Source: Bacteroidales bacterium
Lineage (GTDB): Bacteria; Bacteroidota; Bacteroidia; Bacteroidales; UBA932
Reading direction: 5' to 3'
Assembly (NCBI GenBank): GCA_024401995.1
Contig: JAKSJZ010000005.1
Coordinates: forward strand, 1-46,689
Length of the DNA: 46,689 bases
Below are positions 1-8,453 of the stretch, piece after piece. Numbering within the stretch: the first letter of the stretch is position 1; every line of letters starts with the position of its first letter. The translations under genes and the position numbers were made by a program. The notes below the pieces were generated by a model, which saw nothing but the letters and a program-made list of their open reading frames with translations, was not told the DNA's origin and did no database searches.

Positions 1-159
1 AACGTCAACATTCTTGACAAGGACACCTTGCTGCAGGCCCACGCCAACCCTTCCGAATATCCGGAGCTGGTGGCCAGGGCGACTGGGTTCACGGCATATT
101 TCTCGATGCTTTCGCCTGAATTCAGGCAACTTGTGGTCGACAGACTGGTAGAAAATTAG
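1..159 (+). CDS. Glycyl-radical enzyme, C-terminal end (partial)
   Basis: The first 52 codons are open from the window edge and end at TAG. They read as the glycyl-radical domain of the pyruvate formate-lyase / diol dehydratase superfamily: VNILDKDTLL, a PSEYPELVAR stretch, then ATGFTAYF. The glycine at fragment residue 29 sits where the family carries its radical. The usual loop is R-V-(S/A)-G-Y; here it is R-A-T-G-F, so it belongs to a divergent branch. The fragment cannot tell a formate-lyase from a propanediol, glycerol or other dehydratase. The next gene starts 6 bases after the stop and begins with a RhaT-type symporter. A B12-independent 1,2-propanediol dehydratase for rhamnose or fucose breakdown is therefore attractive, but this is inference only. 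An activating radical-SAM enzyme would be needed and is not in the window. Confidence 0.8.
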   Translation, partial: NVNILDKDTLLQAHANPSEYPELVARATGFTAYFSMLSPEFRQLVVDRLVEN

Positions 160-165
160 TTGATT

Positions 166-3100
166 ATGAATACGGCTGTTTTTTCGGGCATTCTTCTCAT
201 CCTCATATCGGGATGCTGCTCGGGTGTTTTTTCCACCCCGTTCAACAGGAACAGGAAGTGGAGTTGGGAGAACAATTGGCTTATATGGAGCATTTTCGCC
301 CTGATTGTATGTCCGCTCATCGCGGTGTCGGTGACCATTCCGCACGTTTTCTCGGTCTATGCCCAGAATCCGTCGACCACCGGCATCATAGCGCTGTTCG
401 GCATTGTATGGGGCATAAGCGCCCTGCTGTTCGGCAAGGGCATAGACTATCTTGGCGTGTCTCTGGCAATCCCCATCATGCAGGGCCTCATAAATGCGAT
501 AGGCACCATCGCCCCGTTCCTTTTCAAGTCGCCTTCCGACCTCTTCACGCCGCAGTATGCCAACATACTGATTGGCGTGGCTGTGACCGTCGCCGGAATC
601 ATCCTGTTCTCAAATGCCGGCAAGTCCAAGAGCGCCGAGGTCAAGACGGGCAAGAATTTCAAGGTGGGGCTTCTTATATGTATCCTTGCCGGTGTATTCG
701 GCCCGCTGATCAACTTCGGCTTCGTGTTCGGGGAGCCGCTCCAGAAGACTGCCGTCGAACTGGGGGCTGAAAGCCTTTTCTCCGCAAACGCCACCTGGGC
801 CGTGATTTTCTTCGCCGGATTCCTCGTAAACGCAGCAAGGTGCATATACCTGCTCCGGAAGAACGGTACGGCGGATATTTACAGGGAGTCGAAGCCCGCC
901 AATTTCCTCTGGGCCGCCCTGGCCGGCATTCTCTGGTACGGGAGCATCCTTCTTTATGGTATGGGGTGCAACCATATGGGGACGTATGCGGCTTCGGTAG
1001 GCTGGGCGATAATGCAGGCGACCGCCATAATTGCAGGCAACGTCGCCGGTATTCTCCTTGGAGAGTGGAAGGGCGCTTCGCGCGGTTCGATAGTCAAGAT
1101 GGCCTCGGGTATGCTGCTTCTTGTGGTGAGTGTGGTGATATTCTCCTCGAATGCGGGTGAAGAACGGAAGGAGCCTGTCGATTATGTGGATACTAGAATA
1201 GGCACCTCGGCCTGGACCGGCAAATCGACGCTCAGCGGGCCGGAGGAGCCGATGGGGTTCGTGTATCCCGGGGTGGGCCTTCCCAACGCGATGATACAGT
1301 TCTCGCCGCAGACGGCACGTACGGACCGCTGCTATTTCTCCTCGCAGCCGCAGATACAGGGCTTCCGCGCCAGCCATTATCCCAACGGTGCGGCGATGTC
1401 GGAGTACGGTTCCTTCACGGTCATGCCCACTGTCGGGGAGGATGCCATAAGGGTCAACGACAGGGCTTCCGCATATTCCCACGACAATGAGACAGCCAGG
1501 CCCTACTACTATTCGGTCACGCTGGACGACTACGATATCAGGGCGGAGTTGGCGGCAATGTCGAAGGCCGGCATAATGAAGTTCACCTTCCCCGCCTCCG
1601 AACATTCCAACATAGTGATAGACAATGCAAGAAGCGAGTATGAGAATTATTTCAGGGTCATACCCGGACGTAACGAGATAGAGGGATACATAACCAATGC
1701 GGGGCGCGTGGGCAACCAGGGCTATACGGGGAGGGAGTTCGCGTGCTACTTCGTCGCGAAGTTCAGCAAGCCCTTCGACTCCTATGCCGTTGTCCCGGAG
1801 CCGGTATTCTCCGACATCACCCTCAATGTCGCCGGTGGCTTCAGGGGGCAGTTCTTCAACAACCCCGACTTCAGCGGCGCGCCCGTGCTGGAAAGGACGG
1901 ACAGGGACGTCGACTTCTCCTGGGAGGCTTCTCCGGCCGGAGGAGTCAACCCCGATTTCTTCTCGGTCAGGTATTCCGGCAGGTTCACCGCCCGTAAATC
2001 CGGGAAGCACGTATTTTATCTTATATCGGATGATTACTCCAGACTTTACGTCAACGGAGAGAAGGTGATTGACACCAGAAAGACCCACAGGCCTTTCGCG
2101 GATATGTATTCCATTGTCCTTGAAGAAGGGGAGAGCTGTGACGTGACGGTCGAGTATGCCGAGAAGACCGGCGCGGCCACGCTGCGCTTCGCCTGCCTCG
2201 AGCCGGAACCGCGCACGGAAGCGCAGCTCGCGGCCCTGGCTGAGAAAGGTTCCACGGCATCCGCAGCAAGGGTATCCTTTGCCACAAAGGCCGGAGAGCA
2301 GGTCGAGGTGAGGATAGGGACGTCGTTCATCGATTTCAACCAGGCGAGGAAGAACCTTGCCTCCGAGGTTGGCTCGAAGTCATTCGGCCGCCTGACGGAA
2401 GAATGCAGGGAGGCGTGGGAGAAGGAGATCGGAAGGATTCAGGTGAAGACCACCGAGGAGAACAGGCGCATATTCTATACCGCAATGCAGAGGATAGCCC
2501 TGACTCCGAGGAACCTTACCGAGGATGGTTACCATTACAGCGCCTTCAACGGCAGGATTGTGCCGGGCATAATGTATACCGACTATTCCATCTGGGATAC
2601 GTTCCGGGCCCTTCATCCGCTTCTTCTCATAATCAAGCCCGAAAAGGCTTCCGAGATGATAACGGCGCTGCTCAATTCCTATGACGAGGGCGGCTGGATA
2701 CCCAAGTGGCCCAGTCCGGGCTACTCCAACATAATGCACGGGACCCACGGGGATGCGGTCATCGCCGATGCCTATGTCAAGGGCGTGAGGGATTTCGACA
2801 CCGGCAAGGCGCTGGAGGCGATGATGAAGAACGCCACCACCCCCGGTACCGGTATCTACAAGGCCAGGGTCGGCATAAGCGACTACATCCGCCTGGGCTA
2901 TGTCCCGACGGACAAGTACGGCGAGTCGGTCGAGAGGACGATGGAGTTCGCCTATGACGATTTCTGCATAGCGCAGGTCGCGAAGGATATGGGAAGGGAT
3001 GATTTGTACACGGACCTGATGCGGCGCTCGAAGAATTATCTCAATGTCCTGGACCCCGGTACCGGACTTATCCGGGGACGCAACTCCGACGGCTCCTGGA

Positions 3101-3750
3101 GAAAGCCCTTCGACCAGCAGGTAAGCATCTGGGCGCAGGGTTCGGACCGGGATTGCGAGAACTATTACCGCAACATCACCTTCTTCGCCCCGCACGACGT
3201 GGACGGACTCATCGGATTCTTCGGCGGGAAGGAAGGACTCGAGAGCAGTCTTGACTATTTCTTCGACAACGATTTCTACTATGTAGGGGACGAATTCTCG
3301 ATGCATTCCCCCTACCTCTACAACTTTGCCGGCAAGCCCTGGAAGGCCCAGAAGACGATAAGGACCCTTATCCGCGACAATTTCAAGGATGATTTCGGAG
3401 GCCTGCCCGGCAACGAGGACTGCGGTCAGCTCTCGGCCTGGTACATATTCGGGGCCATCGGGTTCTACCCCTTCTGCCCGGGTACGACGCGGTACCAGAT
3501 AGGGAGTCCTTCGTTCGACGAGGTGGTCATCAACCTCCCGGACGGCAAGACGTTCAAGGTTGTCGCAAGGGACAATTCTCCCGAGAATATGTACATACAG
3601 TCGGCGACCCTCGACGGCAAGCCCTTCGACCGGGTATGGATAGACCATTCCGAGATAATGGCCGGGGGAGTGCTCGAATTCGTGATGGGGCCGCAGCCCA
3701 ATACGGGCTGGGGATGTGCCCGGGATGACAAGGACGGCAATATCATATAA
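166..3750 (+). CDS. RhaT-type sugar symporter fused to PA14-containing GH92 alpha-mannosidase
   Basis: One unbroken frame of 1,194 residues holds two normally separate proteins. Residues 1 to about 328 are ten hydrophobic segments of the L-rhamnose:H+ symporter (RhaT) family, about the length of a complete RhaT. After an 8-10 residue polar linker, GH92 begins at PVDYVDTRIG (residue 337). A PA14 domain is inserted at about 559-680 (SGRFTARKSGKHVFYLISDD). GH92 hallmarks follow: TDYSIWDTFRALHPLL at about 805, EFAYDD at 927 and GNEDCGQLSAW at about 1082. Lys/Arg-rich loops follow segments 1, 5, 7 and 9, so the positive-inside rule puts both termini, and thus GH92, in the periplasm. GH92 enzymes are calcium-dependent exo-alpha-mannosidases. 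ATG 166 is preferred over TTG 160. Met312 and Met316 begin the last hydrophobic segment, so a shorter GH92 with its own signal peptide from an internal start is possible. Confidence 0.9.
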   Translation: MNTAVFSGILLILISGCCSGVFSTPFNRNRKWSWENNWLIWSIFALIVCPLIAVSVTIPHVFSVYAQNPSTTGIIALFGIVWGISALLFGKGIDYLGVSLAIPIMQGLINAIGTIAPFLFKSPSDLFTPQYANILIGVAVTVAGIILFSNAGKSKSAEVKTGKNFKVGLLICILAGVFGPLINFGFVFGEPLQKTAVELGAESLFSANATWAVIFFAGFLVNAARCIYLLRKNGTADIYRESKPANFLWAALAGILWYGSILLYGMGCNHMGTYAASVGWAIMQATAIIAGNVAGILLGEWKGASRGSIVKMASGMLLLVVSVVIFSSNAGEERKEPVDYVDTRIGTSAWTGKSTLSGPEEPMGFVYPGVGLPNAMIQFSPQTARTDRCYFSSQPQIQGFRASHYPNGAAMSEYGSFTVMPTVGEDAIRVNDRASAYSHDNETARPYYYSVTLDDYDIRAELAAMSKAGIMKFTFPASEHSNIVIDNARSEYENYFRVIPGRNEIEGYITNAGRVGNQGYTGREFACYFVAKFSKPFDSYAVVPEPVFSDITLNVAGGFRGQFFNNPDFSGAPVLERTDRDVDFSWEASPAGGVNPDFFSVRYSGRFTARKSGKHVFYLISDDYSRLYVNGEKVIDTRKTHRPFADMYSIVLEEGESCDVTVEYAEKTGAATLRFACLEPEPRTEAQLAALAEKGSTASAARVSFATKAGEQVEVRIGTSFIDFNQARKNLASEVGSKSFGRLTEECREAWEKEIGRIQVKTTEENRRIFYTAMQRIALTPRNLTEDGYHYSAFNGRIVPGIMYTDYSIWDTFRALHPLLLIIKPEKASEMITALLNSYDEGGWIPKWPSPGYSNIMHGTHGDAVIADAYVKGVRDFDTGKALEAMMKNATTPGTGIYKARVGISDYIRLGYVPTDKYGESVERTMEFAYDDFCIAQVAKDMGRDDLYTDLMRRSKNYLNVLDPGTGLIRGRNSDGSWRKPFDQQVSIWAQGSDRDCENYYRNITFFAPHDVDGLIGFFGGKEGLESSLDYFFDNDFYYVGDEFSMHSPYLYNFAGKPWKAQKTIRTLIRDNFKDDFGGLPGNEDCGQLSAWYIFGAIGFYPFCPGTTRYQIGSPSFDEVVINLPDGKTFKVVARDNSPENMYIQSATLDGKPFDRVWIDHSEIMAGGVLEFVMGPQPNTGWGCARDDKDGNII

Positions 3751-3781
3751 CAAAATAACCAATTTCTAATCCATTAACTTT

Positions 3782-6700
3782 ATGTTGAAATCAACTCATC
3801 TGTTGAAAGCGGCCATCCTGGCGGCGTGCATTTCGCTGCCGGCTCTTCCTTTCGCGGCATACGCTGCGGAGACGGAGAGCGGCCTGCAGGCTTCCTCTTC
3901 CTCACAGCAGGGGGAGAAAGTCACCATTTCGGGAGTTGTTCTCGACGAGAACAACGAGCCTGTCATCGGCGCCAACATCGTCGAGGAAGGTGTCCTTAAC
4001 GGGGCTGTCACCGACCTTGACGGAAGCTGGACGCTGACTATCGGAAAGGGAGGCACCATCATCGTCTCCTGCCTCGGCTACACGGAACAGAAGGTGCGGA
4101 CAGGCAATGCCACACGTTATACCGTGACCCTGGAGACCGAAAACCTTTCATTGAACGAGACGGTCGTCGTCGGCTACGGCAGCGTCAAGAAGTCGAACCT
4201 CACCAATTCGGTTGCCAAAATCAATTCCGAAGCCCTTGAGGATCGTGCCATCGCCAACGTCGGAGAGGCTTTCCAGGGCCAGCTGTCCGGTGTCCGCGCT
4301 TCCGCGCAGGGTGGAGGTCTGCCCGGCTCGGAACTGACAATCCAGATTCGCGGTATCAACACCATCAACGGGAAGAGCAGTCCTCTTTATGTCATCGACG
4401 GCGTGCCGCGCGACAATATGAGCGACCTGAATCCCAATGACATAGCATCCATCCAGATACTCAAGGACGCTTCCGCCACCTCCATCTACGGTTCGAGAGG
4501 CGCCAGCGGCGTAGTTCTCATCGAGACCAAGCAGGGCAAGGGCAAGCCTACCGTATCGTTCGATGCATATGCCGGCTTCCAGACCGCCGCGCGTACGCTG
4601 AACCTTATGAGCGGACCGGAGTATGTCGCCCACCAGATGTATGTCAGGAATGTCAACCATCTGCGTAAGGGCGGTTCGATGAGCGATCCTATGTCCACCA
4701 GATTGGAGGAGAACCGTATCCCCGACTGGTGGTTGACCAATACCGATTTCACGGACTGGCAGAAGGCGGTGCTCCGTACCGCTCCGACCCAGAACTATCA
4801 GGTATCGGCATCGGCAAAGGGGGATGTGGGAAGCGTATTCTTCTCGGTGGGTTATCTTGACCAGCAGGGTATCGTGGTCGGGACCGGCTACTACAAGCTC
4901 AACGGCCGCTTGAACGCTTCCCTGAACATAGGCAAGAGGCTGGTTGTAGGTATCAACGTCGGTGCATCGCAATCCACCCAGAATCAGGGTGGCGGCGGCG
5001 GAAAGGAGTCACCTTTGCACCACGCGATAATCTCATCTCCCCTGGTCGGGGCCGAGCAGGTGACGAACGCCACGGGTATTCCGGCGGAGAATCAGGTCGG
5101 GTGCGTCTTTACCAGCCCTCTGCTCAGGCTCAAGAATATGACGGACAGGTATGAGACCACCCGTCTCAACGCTTCGATCTGGGGCGAAGTCAAAATCATC
5201 GACGGCCTGAAGTTCAAGACACAGTTCAGCGGCACCTATGATGCGACCAAACGCGAGTATTTTATGCCTGCCACATATAACAGGGACAACTATCTGAGCG
5301 CCGGCAGCAGCAACAGCAACAGGATTATAGACTGGACCATCCAGAATACGCTGACATACGAGAAAGTGTTCTCCGACAAGCATTCGCTAAACCTTATGCT
5401 CGGTCAGAGCGCTGAGAGTTACAGCATATATACAATCAGTGCGGAGGCGACAGGCTGGCAGTATGAGGACCTGATAACACTCAACCTTGCATCTACACCT
5501 ACGCTTGCCTCAACGTTCAATGAAGCCTACAGGAATGCTTCCTTCTTCGGACGCGCTTCGTACAGCTATGATGACAAGTACCTCTTCTCGGCTTCCGTCC
5601 GCAGGGACGGCTCGTCAAGATTCGGCGCCAACCGCAAGTGGGGAACCTTCCCTTCCGTATCCGTTGGTTGGAAAATCAACAAGGAGTCCTTCCTGAGCAA
5701 CGCCTCCTGGCTGGAACTTCTGAAAGTGCGCGTCGCCTGGGGCTTGGCCGGAAATGACAATATGGGCAGCAACTATCCGTCTGTCGCCAAACTCGGCACG
5801 GACAATGCCGTTTACAACGGTAGTCTGGTACCGGGTGCCGCTCCGAGCAATCTGCCCAATGCCGACCTTCAGTGGGAGGCCACCCAGTCCCTGAACTTCG
5901 GAGTGGATTTCTCCGCTTTCAAGAACCGCCTGCAGCTGAACGTCGACTACTATATCAACAATACCGATCATCTTCTCTTTGACAGCCCGGTACCGTATAC
6001 GACAGGATTCGACAAATATACCACGAACGTCGGCGCTGTCCGCAATTCGGGTATCGAACTGGATCTCACTTCGGTCAATATAAGCAAGCCGAATTTTTCC
6101 TGGACCAGTAACCTCAACGTCTCGCACAACAAAAATACCGTAACGGACTTGGGAGATGCGAATCAACTCACTGCAACCAGCTGGAGCCAGCAGTTCCGGA
6201 CTGAAGTCGGCAAGCCTCTGAGTCAGTTCATCGCCTATAAGACTGACGGACTTCTGACAAAGGATTGCTTCGATGCGACCGGCAGGGCCATCGTCCCCAT
6301 CCTTGACGGACAGGAAGAAGGCAATCCGAGATATGTCGATGTCAACAATGACGGCAGAATCACTTCCGACGATATGACCGTCTGCGGCGACCCGTTCCCC
6401 GATGTCGTCTGGGGATTCACGAACAAGTTCACCTACAAGAACTTCTATCTTTCCTTCCTGCTTCAGGGCCAGATAGGTGGGGAAATCCTCTACATCGGAG
6501 GACGCCACAACGACAGCGGCACGACCAACCGCACCTCCTTTACCCACTGGCTCAGGAGTTACAAGACGGAACAGGAGATGGAGGCTCTGCCCGTGGAGTA
6601 TATGAGGGCTCACAACATAGATATGTCCTGGGACGGAAAGACGCCCAACGCATTCGGAAAGTCTGATCTGGGGCAGCCTGACGACAGGCGCATCTTCGAT

Positions 6701-6946
6701 GCGGGATATGTTAGAATCAAGAACATCGCCTTCGGTTACAACCTTCCCGAACGTTGGCTGAAGAATACGGTCCTCAAGGGAGGAAAACTCTATTTCTCCG
6801 TTGACAACGTTCATATTTTCTCCAACTATCCCGGATTTACGCCGGAGTCGAGTACCAACGGAAACGGAACGACCATCATCGGTGCCGATTACAGCACTTA
6901 TCCTTTAAGCCGCCGTTTCATATTCGGTGTAAACCTTACGTTCTAA
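3782..6946 (+). CDS. SusC-like TonB-dependent outer-membrane transporter (pair 1)
   Basis: This 1,054-residue protein imports oligosaccharides across the outer membrane with its SusD partner, powered by TonB. A signal peptide (residues 1 to about 29, ending AAYAAE) is followed by the carboxypeptidase-regulatory-like domain typical of SusC (VTISGVVLDENNEPVIGANI, glycine-rich VTDLDG). Next come the TonB-box/plug entry ETVVVGYGSVKKSNLT, the plug motifs IRGINTINGKSSPLYVIDGV and SIYGSRGASGVVLIETK, and a long beta-barrel ending in Phe (GVNLTF). It starts 31 bases after the RhaT-GH92 gene with no visible promoter, so it is probably in the same operon. Its SusD begins 19 bases downstream. Substrate cannot be read from the sequence; the neighbouring mannosidases and rhamnosidase point to a mannose/rhamnose glycan. 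Confidence 0.95.
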   Translation: MLKSTHLLKAAILAACISLPALPFAAYAAETESGLQASSSSQQGEKVTISGVVLDENNEPVIGANIVEEGVLNGAVTDLDGSWTLTIGKGGTIIVSCLGYTEQKVRTGNATRYTVTLETENLSLNETVVVGYGSVKKSNLTNSVAKINSEALEDRAIANVGEAFQGQLSGVRASAQGGGLPGSELTIQIRGINTINGKSSPLYVIDGVPRDNMSDLNPNDIASIQILKDASATSIYGSRGASGVVLIETKQGKGKPTVSFDAYAGFQTAARTLNLMSGPEYVAHQMYVRNVNHLRKGGSMSDPMSTRLEENRIPDWWLTNTDFTDWQKAVLRTAPTQNYQVSASAKGDVGSVFFSVGYLDQQGIVVGTGYYKLNGRLNASLNIGKRLVVGINVGASQSTQNQGGGGGKESPLHHAIISSPLVGAEQVTNATGIPAENQVGCVFTSPLLRLKNMTDRYETTRLNASIWGEVKIIDGLKFKTQFSGTYDATKREYFMPATYNRDNYLSAGSSNSNRIIDWTIQNTLTYEKVFSDKHSLNLMLGQSAESYSIYTISAEATGWQYEDLITLNLASTPTLASTFNEAYRNASFFGRASYSYDDKYLFSASVRRDGSSRFGANRKWGTFPSVSVGWKINKESFLSNASWLELLKVRVAWGLAGNDNMGSNYPSVAKLGTDNAVYNGSLVPGAAPSNLPNADLQWEATQSLNFGVDFSAFKNRLQLNVDYYINNTDHLLFDSPVPYTTGFDKYTTNVGAVRNSGIELDLTSVNISKPNFSWTSNLNVSHNKNTVTDLGDANQLTATSWSQQFRTEVGKPLSQFIAYKTDGLLTKDCFDATGRAIVPILDGQEEGNPRYVDVNNDGRITSDDMTVCGDPFPDVVWGFTNKFTYKNFYLSFLLQGQIGGEILYIGGRHNDSGTTNRTSFTHWLRSYKTEQEMEALPVEYMRAHNIDMSWDGKTPNAFGKSDLGQPDDRRIFDAGYVRIKNIAFGYNLPERWLKNTVLKGGKLYFSVDNVHIFSNYPGFTPESSTNGNGTTIIGADYSTYPLSRRFIFGVNLTF

Positions 6947-6965
6947 TCACTAAAGATTGTCTGAT

Positions 6966-8453
6966 ATGAAAACAAACATAAAATTGTCGGTGATTCCAGT
7001 GCTCTGCATAGTGCTGTTGATGTTTACCGCGTGCGACAAGTTTCTCACCCAGTATCCTCAGTCGGAAAACACGACGGAGATTTTCTACAAGAGCCAGCAG
7101 GATTTCGAGTATGCCATCGCCGGAGTGTATGCGGCGCAGCAACCGCTGTTCAGTTCGACCGGAGGCGTTATCCGCCTTTCGATCACAAGGAGCGACGATC
7201 TGCGCATAAGAACGGATGACGGATATTGCGACAACAATGACAAGTTCATCGACGGCGCGAACGCTTCGACCATTTCCGCCGTATGGCAGGGTGTGTACAA
7301 GATGATTTACAGGTCGAACGCCATCCTGGACAGAATCGACTCGGTAAAGTTCAATGACGAGACCTTGAAGAAGTACATCAAGGGCGAAGCTCTTGCCCTG
7401 AGGGCCTGGTCGTATTATACGCTCGGTACCTGGTTCGGCGGAGTTCCCCGTATAGACAAGGTCCTGACGCTTGCCGAGACCTACAAGGTGCCGCGTTCCA
7501 CCCAGCAGGAGACTCTCGATTATGCAAAGAGTGACTATGAAGCTGCCATAGAACTCCTTCCCGATGAATGGTCCGGCAACAACAAGGGCAGAATTACAAA
7601 GTACGCGGCGATGGGCGGTCTTGCCCGTCTCCTGATGTTCAACAGGGATTGGGTAAATGCCTCGAACTATCTGGGACAAATAATGGAGTCAGGCAAATAC
7701 GGTCTTGCCGAAAAATACGAGGATTGCTTCAGCGATGCTTTCAACAATACCAAGGAACGTCTCTGGGAAGTGCAGTTTATGACCGGGGTTGCCGGAGAGG
7801 GAAACATACTTGGCAATTCGTTCATTCCCGAGAAGGTTGACAGTATGTATGTGGCGGGCTGCAAACTTCCCGGCTCATCGGCCGCGGTCATAGTTTCGAC
7901 CGATTTCGTGAATGCTTACGAGGAGGGAGACAAGAGAAAGGAGCAGACGCTTGTAACCGATTTCTCCTATGGCGGTTCCATTACCCACGAATACTACTGC
8001 AGGAAATGGCTTCACGCTACAAAGACACCTATCAACCACGACGGATTCGGTATGAATATCCCTATTATCAGGTATGCTGACGTGCTTTTGATGTATGCCG
8101 AATGTAAAAATGAACTGGGAACTTTGACTCAGGCTGACCTTGATAAGACGCTTAACGCGGTACGGAAACGTGCCGGACTTAACGAAGTGGAGTTATCCGG
8201 GCCGGACGTGGATGGTATCAGAAACAAAATCATCAGGGAACGCCGGATGGAGTTCGCTTTCGAGGGGCTCCGCTGGTGGGATCTCGTGCGCTGGGGAAAG
8301 GCGAAGGAGGTTATGGATGCATTCCTTGCATTGTCTGAAAATCAGAACGGGACCTATACGATGGCCGACTTCCGTACCATATATGCCATTCCCGCCCAGG
8401 AGATTGCAAACTACAATGACAAGACGGTAATGTGGCAGAATGAAGGGTATTAG
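6966..8453 (+). CDS. SusD-like glycan-binding lipoprotein (pair 1)
   Basis: A 495-residue RagB/SusD family protein, the surface lid of the SusC/SusD complex. The start at ATG 6966 gives a lipoprotein signal with lipobox FTAC (Cys23) followed by DKFLTQYPQSENTTEIFYKS, a classic SusD beginning. Helical repeat motifs of the family are visible (AEALALRAWSYYTLGTWFGG, IIRYADVLLMYAECKNELG) and the C-terminus ends in the usual RRMEFAFEGLRWWDLVRWG. A TTG at 6957 in frame is less likely because it displaces the signal peptide. The last 14 bases overlap the start of the GH78-GH92 gene, so the two are translationally linked. The length is ordinary for the family. Confidence 0.95.
   Translation: MKTNIKLSVIPVLCIVLLMFTACDKFLTQYPQSENTTEIFYKSQQDFEYAIAGVYAAQQPLFSSTGGVIRLSITRSDDLRIRTDDGYCDNNDKFIDGANASTISAVWQGVYKMIYRSNAILDRIDSVKFNDETLKKYIKGEALALRAWSYYTLGTWFGGVPRIDKVLTLAETYKVPRSTQQETLDYAKSDYEAAIELLPDEWSGNNKGRITKYAAMGGLARLLMFNRDWVNASNYLGQIMESGKYGLAEKYEDCFSDAFNNTKERLWEVQFMTGVAGEGNILGNSFIPEKVDSMYVAGCKLPGSSAAVIVSTDFVNAYEEGDKRKEQTLVTDFSYGGSITHEYYCRKWLHATKTPINHDGFGMNIPIIRYADVLLMYAECKNELGTLTQADLDKTLNAVRKRAGLNEVELSGPDVDGIRNKIIRERRMEFAFEGLRWWDLVRWGKAKEVMDAFLALSENQNGTYTMADFRTIYAIPAQEIANYNDKTVMWQNEGY

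Noticed and set aside
610..2088. Antisense open frame of 492 codons opposite RhaT-GH92
   Set aside because: Low-complexity translation rich in Gly, Arg and Val without a domain; the plus-strand gene has clear motifs throughout.
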